Shown: piece by piece, positions 56,953 through 64,000 of the stretch
Numbering within the stretch: the first letter of the stretch is position 1
Layout of the letters: every line of letters begins with the position of its first letter
From: an uncultured Muribaculaceae bacterium
Lineage (GTDB): Bacteria > Bacteroidota > Bacteroidia > Bacteroidales > Muribaculaceae
Direction of reading: 5' to 3'
Length of the DNA: 64,000 nt
Assembly (NCBI GenBank): GCA_910587185.1
Contig: CAJULY010000001.1
Span: forward strand, 310,001-374,000
Position numbers and translations under genes: made by a program
The notes under the pieces: model-generated
Told to the model about the DNA's origin: nothing
The model's input: the letters and a program-made list of their open reading frames with translations, nothing else
The model's database searches: none

Positions 56953-58191
56953 TTATTCGGAAATAAAAGAATCCTTGAAGCCGAGAAAATAAAGAATGCC
57001 GTCAAGACCGATCGTGGAGATCGACTGGTCGGAAGCCGCCTTGACCTTTGGCTTGGCGTGGAAAGCTATGCCGAGACCTGCCGTAGAGAGCATGGGAAGG
57101 TCATTGGCGCCGTCACCCACGGCGATTGTCTGCTTGATGTTCAGGTTCTCGACCTGAGCCAGCAGGCGCAGCAGCTCGGCTTTCCGGCGGCCGTCCACAA
57201 CTTCGCCGAGATAGCGTCCGGTCAGTTTGCCGTCAACAATCTCCAGATCGTTGGCATAGACGTAGTCAAAGCCGAAGCGTTGTTTCAGGTAATTGCCGAA
57301 ATATGTGAATCCGCCGGAAAGAATGGCCGTCTTGTAGCCGGTGCGTTTAAGCACTGTCATCATGCGGTCAACTCCTTCCGTTATGGGAAGATTCTCGGCT
57401 ATCTCTTTCATGACTGACTCGTCAAGCCCTTTGAGGAGCGCCACACGCTCGGTGAAGCTCTCGATAAAATCGATCTCACCTCTCATGGCGCGTTCGGTGA
57501 TGGCCCTTACCTGCGCTCCGACTCCGGCGCGTTCGGCGAGCTCGTCGATGACTTCCGTCCTGATCAGCGTCGAATCCATGTCGAAACATACGAGACGGCG
57601 GCAGCGCCGGAACATCGTGTCCTCCTGAAGAGATATGTCAACTTCCTCAAGCGAGGCAATCTGCATGAAACGGCGCTGCATCTCGCTGTGGTCGCGGGGA
57701 TTTCCGCGGACAGAGAACTGCACACATGACTTGCTGAGCTGTTTTTCGTGGGAATCGAGAGGCATGCGGCCGGTCAGACGCTGTATGGAATCGATGTTAA
57801 GCTGCTGGTCAGCCACCACGGAGCTGACGAGAGCGATGTGACGTGCCGAAAGATTCCGTCCCAGAATGGTGATGATCCATCTGTTTTTTCCCTGCATGTC
57901 AACCCAACGTTCGTAATCCTCGGGGCTGACCGGAGAAAACTTGACATTCACTTTCAGCTCGTAGCCTTTGAAGAGAACATCTTTCATTATGTCGCCCGAC
58001 ACTGAACTGTCAGTCTTGATCAGAATGCCCAGAGTCAGATTATGATGAATGTCGGCCTGACCGATGTCAAGAATCCTGGCATCGTACTTTGCAAGAATCT
58101 CCGACAAAGCGGCCGTTACGCCCGGTTTGTCTTCGCCGGTAATATTTATCATTATAAGCTCCACGGGGGGAGCTTCGGGAGTCACATGCAT
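56953..58191 (-). CDS. serB: Phosphoserine phosphatase with N-terminal ACT domains
   Basis: 412 residues. Tandem ACT-like regions (about 8-85 and 95-170; INITGEDKPGVTAALSEILA) are followed by a HAD domain with FDMDSTLIRTEVIDE (nucleophile Asp), ILSGGFTYFG and VGDGANDLPML. It makes serine from phosphoserine; the ACT part probably senses serine. ATG 58191 (MHVTPEAP) is preferred; an ATG at 58221 would overlap the upstream gene by 23 bp. Confidence 0.92.
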   Translation of the reverse strand: MHVTPEAPPVELIMINITGEDKPGVTAALSEILAKYDARILDIGQADIHHNLTLGILIKTDSSVSGDIMKDVLFKGYELKVNVKFSPVSPEDYERWVDMQGKNRWIITILGRNLSARHIALVSSVVADQQLNIDSIQRLTGRMPLDSHEKQLSKSCVQFSVRGNPRDHSEMQRRFMQIASLEEVDISLQEDTMFRRCRRLVCFDMDSTLIRTEVIDELAERAGVGAQVRAITERAMRGEIDFIESFTERVALLKGLDESVMKEIAENLPITEGVDRMMTVLKRTGYKTAILSGGFTYFGNYLKQRFGFDYVYANDLEIVDGKLTGRYLGEVVDGRRKAELLRLLAQVENLNIKQTIAVGDGANDLPMLSTAGLGIAFHAKPKVKAASDQSISTIGLDGILYFLGFKDSFISE

Positions 58192-58198
58192 ATTTATT

Positions 58199-59038
58199 TC
58201 AGTTTTTCTTATGAAACTCAATCATCAGAGGCAACGGATGCCGGACTATGCGGCTTATCTCCACTCCGAGAGATTCAGCCGTCAGACGCAGCTGGCGCTC
58301 GAACACAACAGCTATCGAACCGACAAAACCGACCGGCAGTTCCGACGGATAGGCCGAAATGATGTTGCGCTCGAAAAAGAGCCGGAACTCATTTCTGACA
58401 AGACCCTCAATCGACGGGTCGGCTATATTGTCGGCTATGAACGGAACGAGCGATGCAAGAAAAGCGTTTGCAGCCTGACGGCGATAAACGCGCTCAATCA
58501 CCGCGCTCTTGTCAAGGCCGGTGGCGTCGGCGAACCGGCGGCAGAGAGCGCGTGGAAGATACCCTTTAAGCACGCCGTTGAGCAACGCTATTCCGAGCCG
58601 GGCACCCGATCCCTCGTCGCCGAGCACATAGCCCAGAGGCGGCGTGTTAGCCACGATGTTTTTCCCGTCATAGCTGCACGAGTTGGAACCGGTTCCCAAA
58701 ATAGCGGCGATGCCCGGCGCGCGTCCGAAAAGAGCGCGGGCAGCTCCGAGCATGTCGGAAGCGACCTCGACATCAGTTGCGCCCGTAATGCCGGCTATCA
58801 CATTCTCTACCGCAGGACATATCTCCGGCAGACACCCTGCCCCGTAAAAACGGACCTCACTGACAGAATGAGCCCTTATGCCGGATAGTGCTTCAGTCAG
58901 CGTGGACTCCAAGACATTCTCCGTCATGACAGCGGGGTTGATTCCGCCGGTTGTGAAGACCAGAGGGGCGCTACAGGCTGTGTCATCCACCAACGCCCAC
59001 TGGGTCTTTGTGGCGCCGCTGTCAGCGATCAGTTTCAT
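58199..59038 (-). CDS. BadF/BcrA-family ATPase, N-acetylglucosamine-kinase-like
   Basis: 279 residues, actin-like ATPase fold. Phosphate 1 motif ADSGATKTQWALVD at the N-terminus, GTGSNSCSYDG (about 118) and GDEGSGARLG (about 140) match the GlcNAc-kinase branch of this family. It likely phosphorylates N-acetylglucosamine or a related amino sugar. It is divergent from an AGE-family epimerase gene 160 bp away and 7 bp upstream of serB, so it may belong both to an amino-sugar salvage set and to the serB transcript. Confidence 0.8.
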   Translation of the reverse strand: MKLIADSGATKTQWALVDDTACSAPLVFTTGGINPAVMTENVLESTLTEALSGIRAHSVSEVRFYGAGCLPEICPAVENVIAGITGATDVEVASDMLGAARALFGRAPGIAAILGTGSNSCSYDGKNIVANTPPLGYVLGDEGSGARLGIALLNGVLKGYLPRALCRRFADATGLDKSAVIERVYRRQAANAFLASLVPFIADNIADPSIEGLVRNEFRLFFERNIISAYPSELPVGFVGSIAVVFERQLRLTAESLGVEISRIVRHPLPLMIEFHKKN

Positions 59039-59076
59039 AGAATGTGATAAAAATCGGTTAATTTATTTTTATTCAG

Positions 59077-59084
59077 CAAACTTA
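59077..59084 (-). promoter_or_regulatory. -7 box of the GlcNAc-kinase-like operon
   Basis: TAAGTTTG on the minus strand, 38 bp before the ATG. No -33 TTTG at the normal distance. Confidence 0.5.
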
Positions 59085-59125
59085 CATATTTTTTCCCGAT
59101 TGAGGAACAATCAGAGAGAAAAAAG

Positions 59126-59156
59126 TTGTTTTTTTAGAGGATTGTAGATAACTTTG
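59126..59156 (+). promoter_or_regulatory. Promoter of the AGE epimerase gene
   Basis: TTG at 59126-59128, 20 bases, TAACTTTG at 59149-59156. The TTG codon at 59154 lies inside the -7 box, so ATG 59202 must be the start. Confidence 0.8.
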
Positions 59157-59201
59157 CCCTACATTAAACATTCTCTCATAACAACCAAAGTATATTATAA
59201 A

Positions 59202-60398
59202 ATGGAGAAAAACGAACTTAAGAAATATCTGCTCGACTGCCGCGAACGCTATGTAGCCGATCTGACCGGCAACATCCTCCCCTTCTGGCTCGAACATGGC
59301 TGGGACAAAGTGAACGGCGGCGTCTATACATGCCTTGACCGCGAAGGACGCCTGATGGATCCCACCAAATCCGTCTGGTTCCAAGGCCGCTGCGCATTCA
59401 TCTATTCATTCGCCTACAACAACATCGAGAAACGCCCCGAATATCTCGAATTCGCCAAAAGTTGCATCGACTTCAGCGACGCCCACTGCTATGACGCAGA
59501 CGGCCGCATGTATTTCGAAGTGGCTGCCGACGGTACTCCCCTCCGCATGCGCCGTTATGTCTTCTCCGAGGCTTTCGCCTGCATCGCTCTGGCAGAATAT
59601 TCGATTGCCACCGGTGACAAAGCTTACGCCAAACGCGCCCTCGACCTTTTCGAACGCATCCTCTATTTCATCGACACTCCGGGAATCCTCCAGCCCAAAT
59701 ATGAACCGACGCTCAAAGCCCAGGGCCATTCCATCACCATGATTCTCATCAACACGGCCGCTCGCGTGCGCGCAGCAGCCGGCGACAGTCCCGAAATAGA
59801 AAAGCGCATCAACACCTCTCTTGAAGCCATCGCCAAATATTTCATGCACCCCGAATTCAAGGCCGTGCTTGAAATGGTGGGACCTGACGGCGAACTGATC
59901 GACACCCTCAACGGCCGCGTCATCAATCCGGGACATTGCATCGAAACCTCATGGTTCATCCTCGAGGAGGCCCGTCACCGCAACTGGGACAAAGCAATCA
60001 AGGACCTCGCGCTGACCATCTTCGACTGGAGCTGGGACTGGGGCTGGGACGAACAGTACGGCGGCATCATCAACTTCCGCGACTGCAAGAACTTCCCGCC
60101 GCAGGACTACTCCCAGGACATGAAATTCTGGTGGCCCCAGACCGAAGCCGTCATCGCCACTCTCTACTGCTACCTCGCCACCGGCAACGAACATTACATC
60201 GAACTCCACCGCAAGGCCAACGACTGGATGTATGCCCACCTGCCCGACCACGAATATCCGGAATGGTTCGGCTATCTCCACCGCGACGGAACAGTCGCCC
60301 AGACCGCCAAGGGCAACATATTCAAGGGTCCCTTCCACATTCCGAGAATGCTCATCAAATCCGTCAACCTCATCGACGACATTCTCGCCACACTCTGA
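59202..60398 (+). CDS. AGE-family epimerase (N-acylglucosamine 2-epimerase type)
   Basis: 398 residues, (alpha/alpha)6 barrel. Conserved segments: FWLEHGWDKVNGGVYTCLDR, KSVWFQGRCAFIYSFAYN, INPGHCIETSWFILEEARH (catalytic His), WDWGWDEQYGGIINFRD and KFWWPQTEAVIATLY (second His region nearby, RHRNW/HLPDHEY). It epimerises N-acetylglucosamine to N-acetylmannosamine, or a related sugar; a cellobiose epimerase cannot be excluded from motifs alone. Its divergence from a GlcNAc-kinase-like gene favours amino-sugar use. ATG 59202 is set by the promoter. Confidence 0.87.
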   Translation: MEKNELKKYLLDCRERYVADLTGNILPFWLEHGWDKVNGGVYTCLDREGRLMDPTKSVWFQGRCAFIYSFAYNNIEKRPEYLEFAKSCIDFSDAHCYDADGRMYFEVAADGTPLRMRRYVFSEAFACIALAEYSIATGDKAYAKRALDLFERILYFIDTPGILQPKYEPTLKAQGHSITMILINTAARVRAAAGDSPEIEKRINTSLEAIAKYFMHPEFKAVLEMVGPDGELIDTLNGRVINPGHCIETSWFILEEARHRNWDKAIKDLALTIFDWSWDWGWDEQYGGIINFRDCKNFPPQDYSQDMKFWWPQTEAVIATLYCYLATGNEHYIELHRKANDWMYAHLPDHEYPEWFGYLHRDGTVAQTAKGNIFKGPFHIPRMLIKSVNLIDDILATL

Positions 60399-60420
60399 AC
60401 AAACCGCTTCTGACAATAAA

Positions 60421-60460
60421 AAAGTTCCCGCCGGTCCACCTCACTTCCGACGGGAACTTT
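60421..60460 (+). terminator. Terminator of the AGE epimerase gene
   Basis: Perfect 10-bp stem AAAGTTCCCG (60421-60430) with CGGGAACTTT (60451-60460), followed by ACTTTTC. Confidence 0.8.
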
Positions 60461-60563
60461 ACTTTTCTCATCTTCGCGGTTTGCATGACGCAAAGTTAAG
60501 CCGAGAATTTCCGACGTAATCGCCTGTTTCTATCTTTCCTGATTGATTATCTTAAATAAGAGA

Positions 60564-63122
60564 TCAGAAGCGGAGCTGCAGGGTTGCGAGGATGTTGCGG
60601 GGACGGATGGAAAAAACGCGGTCGGTCTTCGAGAGCGTTCCGAAGGTTGTGTAACGGTAATCATGCCGGTCAAAAAGATTGCGGGCGCTCAGAGAAAGAC
60701 GCAGACGGGAACTCATCTGCCATGTGGCCGACGCGTCAAGAAGAACCATGTTTGCGTCGCGGCCCGCACGGTCGCCGAAACCGGTGAAATAATGTTCGGC
60801 TCCTATGATGAAATTCAGCTCGTCAAGAGGCATCCAGGTGAACGACAGTCTCTGATTGACCGATGTAGAGCGTGACAGCGGCCCTGCGTCTATTTTCAGA
60901 GAACTGAACGTGGCGTCAAGAGAGTAGTTCATGGAGAGCCATTTGCAGAAGCTTCCTTTGAAATAAGGTGCCACGGAGAGGCGGTCCTGCCGGAAAGGCA
61001 AGCGTTGGCCGTCGCGCATCGACGAGGCCTCCGAACGGCTCCATTCCGCATCGATGCCTCCGACCAGCCTGCCGTGGGCGAACCCTTTGCTTACGCCACC
61101 CTTGAGCATATAACTGTGTGTACCTGCCGCAATGTTTCTGTAGGTTGTCACTATGAAGTCATCGATGAAAAGCTGATCCGTCATCAGCGGAGAGCGAAAA
61201 TAAGAATAGGATACCGAGATGTTTCCGAAGAAGGCCGACAGAGGATTGCGGTAGCGATATGTGGCCGACACCGAAGTGGATTTACTGTTTCGGTCGGTAG
61301 GCACGGCGACATAAAGATTGCGGTAATCCGTCAGAAAGGCGCAATCCACAAACAACGAGGGAGCCGGCGCGGAGGAATTGTACGACGCCGACAGTGTCAG
61401 ATCGGATTTCGCCGTCATCTGGCGCCGGATCCACAGATAGGGTCTCAGGGAGATAAAACCATGACTACCGTCAAGTCCGATATGAGTCAGCCGGAAAGGT
61501 AGCGCGGCCGTTACGCGCCATCCTCGCATTTCATATACGGCTTTCGGAGTCAGAGAAAACGAAGCGAGAAACGAGTCATACTTTCCGGCTCTCCTGAAAT
61601 CGCAGTCGAAGTCATCGAGGGCGGAGGCAAGATGATGCCAGTCAAGATCAAGATCAGCGGTGAGATATATTTTCCAGAAGCCTGCGAAAAGGCCATACTG
61701 TCCCTCGGTGACGCTTCGTAAATCCGAAGTCCTAACCGACTGGGATGGAGCGGCGCCGGAAGCACTGACACCGAGACGCGACGTGTTGCGCGAAAACTCA
61801 TTGCGCGATGACAGAGAGAATATCCTCGTGTCAGTCTTGCGGATGAGCCGCAAGTCGTTGCGCACATTAAAACATCGGCGGTTTACTCGCTGTAAAAGAT
61901 CCATCGATCCCGTGATGGCCGAACGCGAGTCATCAAACCTCGCGTCGAAATTCAGATTGTCTTTCATGAAATATTTCTTTCGGTTAACCTCCGTTTTGAG
62001 TTCAGCGGCGATGGAATGTCCGTGTGTCCGCAACCTATTGTCCTGATTATAATTGGGGATATTCTGACTGAAATAATCGGTATATTCTCCGGTCGTGTAA
62101 TCAAGTCGGTCACCTGTGTAGTTGAGTTTAAGGCGTTTTGACACATCATTCGTGCCCCACGACGTGATGGCGTCGGCCATCCACGACAGATTGTCGCGCG
62201 TGCGGTTCTCGGCAAGAGGTGCATTCACACGGTCAGCCGAAATGTAATCCGTCCAGGGCTCATCGTCGTACTCGCCGGAAAACATGGGATCATATCCGGT
62301 ATCCCTGATTTCATTCGCCGGATTCCAGCCGGTATTGTCGGCCTTCAGCGTAAACATGTTCTGCATTTTACGCGCGAGACGCATAGTGAACAGACCGCCC
62401 GTGTAAAGCAGCGGAGAAACACCCGCTCCGGCCGTAGTCACTCCGACCCAGCGTGACCGCGCGTCCTCCTTCAGTTTGAGATTGATTCCCGCCTGCTCCG
62501 AAAACTCTATATCCTCCAGTGCCTTTATGGGCTGATGATTTTCCATGACCTCAACCGAGGCTACGTCATCTTTGGAGATATTATTGGCCGCAAGCCCGTA
62601 GCTGTCACCCACGAAATCGTTTCCGTCGATATAGAATTTGTTGATCGGTTTTCCGTTATACAATATGCGGCCGTCATCCTCAACCTTGATGCCGGGCAGA
62701 CGCTTGAGCACATCTATTATGGCATTGTCGGCAGCGGTTGCATATTTCCCGACATTGAACACGAGGGTGTCGCCGCGCTGAAATATGTCTGGCGCCTCGA
62801 CCACGACTTCCTTCAGCCGGGTCTCGCGGGGCTGAAGAAATAGCTCGTTGTTTTCCGGGGGAAACGCCGTCTCAAAAGTGGCGTATCCTATGGCGCTTAC
62901 TGTCAGCTTCACGCCTTTAGAATCGGTTTTGACACTGAATGTACCGTCGGTTTTGGAAGAAGTGAAGCTTACGGTTTTGCCCGTTGCCGACAGAACCTTA
63001 ACGACCGCTCCGGCGACAGGCTCGCGGTTCTCGCCGTCGAGCACACGCCCACGGAAGTCATCGGCTCTTGCGGACAACGCCGCAAGAACGATGACAATCA
63101 TAAGGAAAAAGCTGTTTTTCAT
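60564..63122 (-). CDS. TonB-dependent-type receptor with carboxypeptidase-like domain
   Basis: 852 residues. Signal peptide at about 1-20 (ending LSARA). A regulatory beta domain (about 22-100; FRGRVLDGENREPVAGAVVK) precedes a plug region (about 108-200; LKEVVVEAPDIFQRGDTLVF, IDVLKRLPGIKVEDDGRIL) and a beta-barrel ending in NILATLQLRF. It follows the GLPGLI gene with a 4-bp overlap, a recurrent pair. It may transport or secrete a peptide or metal complex; the substrate is unknown. No TonB box is clear at the mature N-terminus. Confidence 0.85.
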   Translation of the reverse strand: MKNSFFLMIVIVLAALSARADDFRGRVLDGENREPVAGAVVKVLSATGKTVSFTSSKTDGTFSVKTDSKGVKLTVSAIGYATFETAFPPENNELFLQPRETRLKEVVVEAPDIFQRGDTLVFNVGKYATAADNAIIDVLKRLPGIKVEDDGRILYNGKPINKFYIDGNDFVGDSYGLAANNISKDDVASVEVMENHQPIKALEDIEFSEQAGINLKLKEDARSRWVGVTTAGAGVSPLLYTGGLFTMRLARKMQNMFTLKADNTGWNPANEIRDTGYDPMFSGEYDDEPWTDYISADRVNAPLAENRTRDNLSWMADAITSWGTNDVSKRLKLNYTGDRLDYTTGEYTDYFSQNIPNYNQDNRLRTHGHSIAAELKTEVNRKKYFMKDNLNFDARFDDSRSAITGSMDLLQRVNRRCFNVRNDLRLIRKTDTRIFSLSSRNEFSRNTSRLGVSASGAAPSQSVRTSDLRSVTEGQYGLFAGFWKIYLTADLDLDWHHLASALDDFDCDFRRAGKYDSFLASFSLTPKAVYEMRGWRVTAALPFRLTHIGLDGSHGFISLRPYLWIRRQMTAKSDLTLSASYNSSAPAPSLFVDCAFLTDYRNLYVAVPTDRNSKSTSVSATYRYRNPLSAFFGNISVSYSYFRSPLMTDQLFIDDFIVTTYRNIAAGTHSYMLKGGVSKGFAHGRLVGGIDAEWSRSEASSMRDGQRLPFRQDRLSVAPYFKGSFCKWLSMNYSLDATFSSLKIDAGPLSRSTSVNQRLSFTWMPLDELNFIIGAEHYFTGFGDRAGRDANMVLLDASATWQMSSRLRLSLSARNLFDRHDYRYTTFGTLSKTDRVFSIRPRNILATLQLRF

Positions 63123-63991
63123 CTCCAGTCCCGTTCAAGATAGTCATAATTGAGTTCCATAGGGTCGAATGCCGTAGGATCGGGATTTCCGGCAGAGTCG
63201 GTGACGGTTATCTTAACGCCGCAGACGGTCTCGGCATAGCCATAGGGATTGGTGTCGTATCGGTGAAGGGTATCGTAGAATTTCTTCCGGTCCGTCTTGT
63301 TGTACGGAACATCGTATATACAGACCGGACGCGTCGCCGACTGCTTCACTCCGACACACTCGAAGCGGTAGTCGCCCTTGCGGTCAGTGGCGCTCATTAT
63401 CAGGCCCGGCAGCCCGCAAAGTTTCCACGGACCCTCCATGACGGGGATCTCTTCCGTATAAAACACATGCCAGTCGCGTCCGCGGAAACGGGCGTTGGCT
63501 TCCCGACACTCGTAACCGAGAACCGTCTTGACGCTGTCGCCGAGTTCCCATTCTATGACAGGCATTTCCTCCTCATATCTGAACCAGTCCTGTGCAATCT
63601 TTTCGGTATGGGTCAATTTCCCGGCGGGATAGTTCTTGAATATGTTCATCATCGGGCCGTTCAGCAGCTTGTCGGCATTCTGGAGAATCTGTTCGTTACT
63701 CATGGTTGGGATGATCGAATCTATACGCGCGTTGCGCAGACTCGAAAATTTTGATATGCCTTCAGGCGAGATCTGAAGAAGCATCTGCTCGTCATCGGCG
63801 CTCGAGTTATAAATAGTGTCGGCGTTGAAATGATAGTCATAGACGAACTCCATGCCGCCCCGGGCCAATGTCTTGCTTTCGAGTACCGACGTCTGGAGAA
63901 TATTCAGCTGACGGCGTACGATCTTTCCGGCACGGGCCGCGCAGGCGAGGTTCAGGAGTGCGATAACGATCATGATTGTTTTTGTTCTCAT
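63119..63991 (-). CDS. GLPGLI-family protein
   Basis: 290 residues. Signal peptide at about 1-21. It contains the name-giving motif GPWKLCGLPGLIMSA at about 190-204 and other family blocks (FRGRDWHVFYTEEIPVMEGP). The function of this Bacteroidetes family is unknown; members usually sit next to a TonB-type receptor, as here, where the stop overlaps the receptor start by 4 bp. Only 9 bp of upstream sequence is in the window, so its promoter cannot be examined. Confidence 0.9.
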   Translation of the reverse strand: MRTKTIMIVIALLNLACAARAGKIVRRQLNILQTSVLESKTLARGGMEFVYDYHFNADTIYNSSADDEQMLLQISPEGISKFSSLRNARIDSIIPTMSNEQILQNADKLLNGPMMNIFKNYPAGKLTHTEKIAQDWFRYEEEMPVIEWELGDSVKTVLGYECREANARFRGRDWHVFYTEEIPVMEGPWKLCGLPGLIMSATDRKGDYRFECVGVKQSATRPVCIYDVPYNKTDRKKFYDTLHRYDTNPYGYAETVCGVKITVTDSAGNPDPTAFDPMELNYDYLERDWR

Positions 63992-64000
63992 AATTATTTT

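Noticed and set aside
58064..58888. 274-codon plus-strand frame opposite serB and the kinase-like gene
   Set aside because: It spans the junction of two well-supported minus-strand genes and has no protein-like motif.
59936..60499. 187-codon frame inside the AGE epimerase and its terminator
   Set aside because: Arg/His/Pro-rich composition typical of an out-of-frame reading; it runs through the terminator.
1..64000. CRISPR array, rRNA operon, prophage, integron or complete IS
   Set aside because: No spaced direct-repeat array, rRNA sequence, transposase, integrase or phage structural gene was seen anywhere in the window.

Overview
This window is chromosomal DNA from a member of the Bacteroidales, most probably of the Muribaculaceae type. 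The supports are Bacteroidetes-style promoters (TTTG or TTG, about 20 bases, then TAnnTTTG) in front of many genes, near absence of Shine-Dalgarno sequences, and lineage markers: GldH, a GLPGLI-family protein, DUF3943, DUF5683, a BlaI/M56-TonB pair, OMP_b-brl receptors and the order parA-parB-DUF5683-lytic transglycosylase. The family-level placement is an inference from gene content. It was not made by a search.

Layout. 1-5.4 kb: end of RNase Y, a RicT-like PSP1 protein, GldH, an M24 peptidase and the CCA-adding enzyme. 5.4-7.0 kb: HipB/HipA toxin-antitoxin pair. 7.1-8.9 kb: ribosomal protein L25, peptidyl-tRNA hydrolase and an Hsp15-like S4 protein. 8.9-9.2 kb: a MITE-like element. 9.2-13.7 kb: BlaI repressor, M56/TonB sensor protease and an outer-membrane receptor. 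13.7-15.7 kb: ECF sigma factor, its membrane partner and a small beta-barrel. 15.7-21.3 kb: DNA ligase, a glutaminyl-cyclase-like lipoprotein, SufE and a peptide transporter. 21.4-22.2 kb: tRNA-Pro(CGG) and an MntA/HepT pair. 22.4-27.7 kb: envelope genes (OmpA, glycosyltransferase, thioredoxin-fold protein, amidase, MlaD). 27.7-30.6 kb: an AT-rich dnaA leader, dnaA, and a hemerythrin-LuxR regulator. 30.67-31.0 kb: a structured inverted element. 31.0-33.8 kb: anaerobic sulfatase maturase and DUF3943 protein.

33.8-43.4 kb is mostly minus-strand metabolism: glutamine synthetase with a DUF2007 protein, LpxH, a SufT-like protein, an alanine/sodium symporter, the pta-ackA-ddh operon and glutamate dehydrogenase. 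Glutamine synthetase, glutamate dehydrogenase and diaminopimelate dehydrogenase give three ways to fix or move ammonium. 43.5-49.4 kb: lytic transglycosylase, DUF5683, ParB, ParA and QueA. 49.5-51.0 kb is accessory: a four-helix-bundle protein with palindromic tandem repeats in its leader, a possible gene remnant and a YafQ/DinJ pair. 51.1-53.0 kb: SPFH protein with a 56-residue ribbon-helix-helix partner, L19 and a 51-residue membrane protein. 53.2-60.4 kb: peroxiredoxin, tricorn-like protease, SerB and a GlcNAc-kinase-like protein, divergent from an AGE epimerase. 60.5-64.0 kb: a TonB-type receptor and a GLPGLI protein.

The points most worth following are the 340-bp inverted structured element at 30669-31006, with base-pair covariation between its two halves; the four palindromic 9-mers before the four-helix-bundle gene; the MITE-like element at 8885-9066 with a second partial copy at 14925-15005; paired operators in the BlaI and DinJ promoters; a hairpin in the leader of the glutamine synthetase operon; and small genes that are easily missed. 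No CRISPR array, rRNA, prophage or complete insertion sequence was seen.
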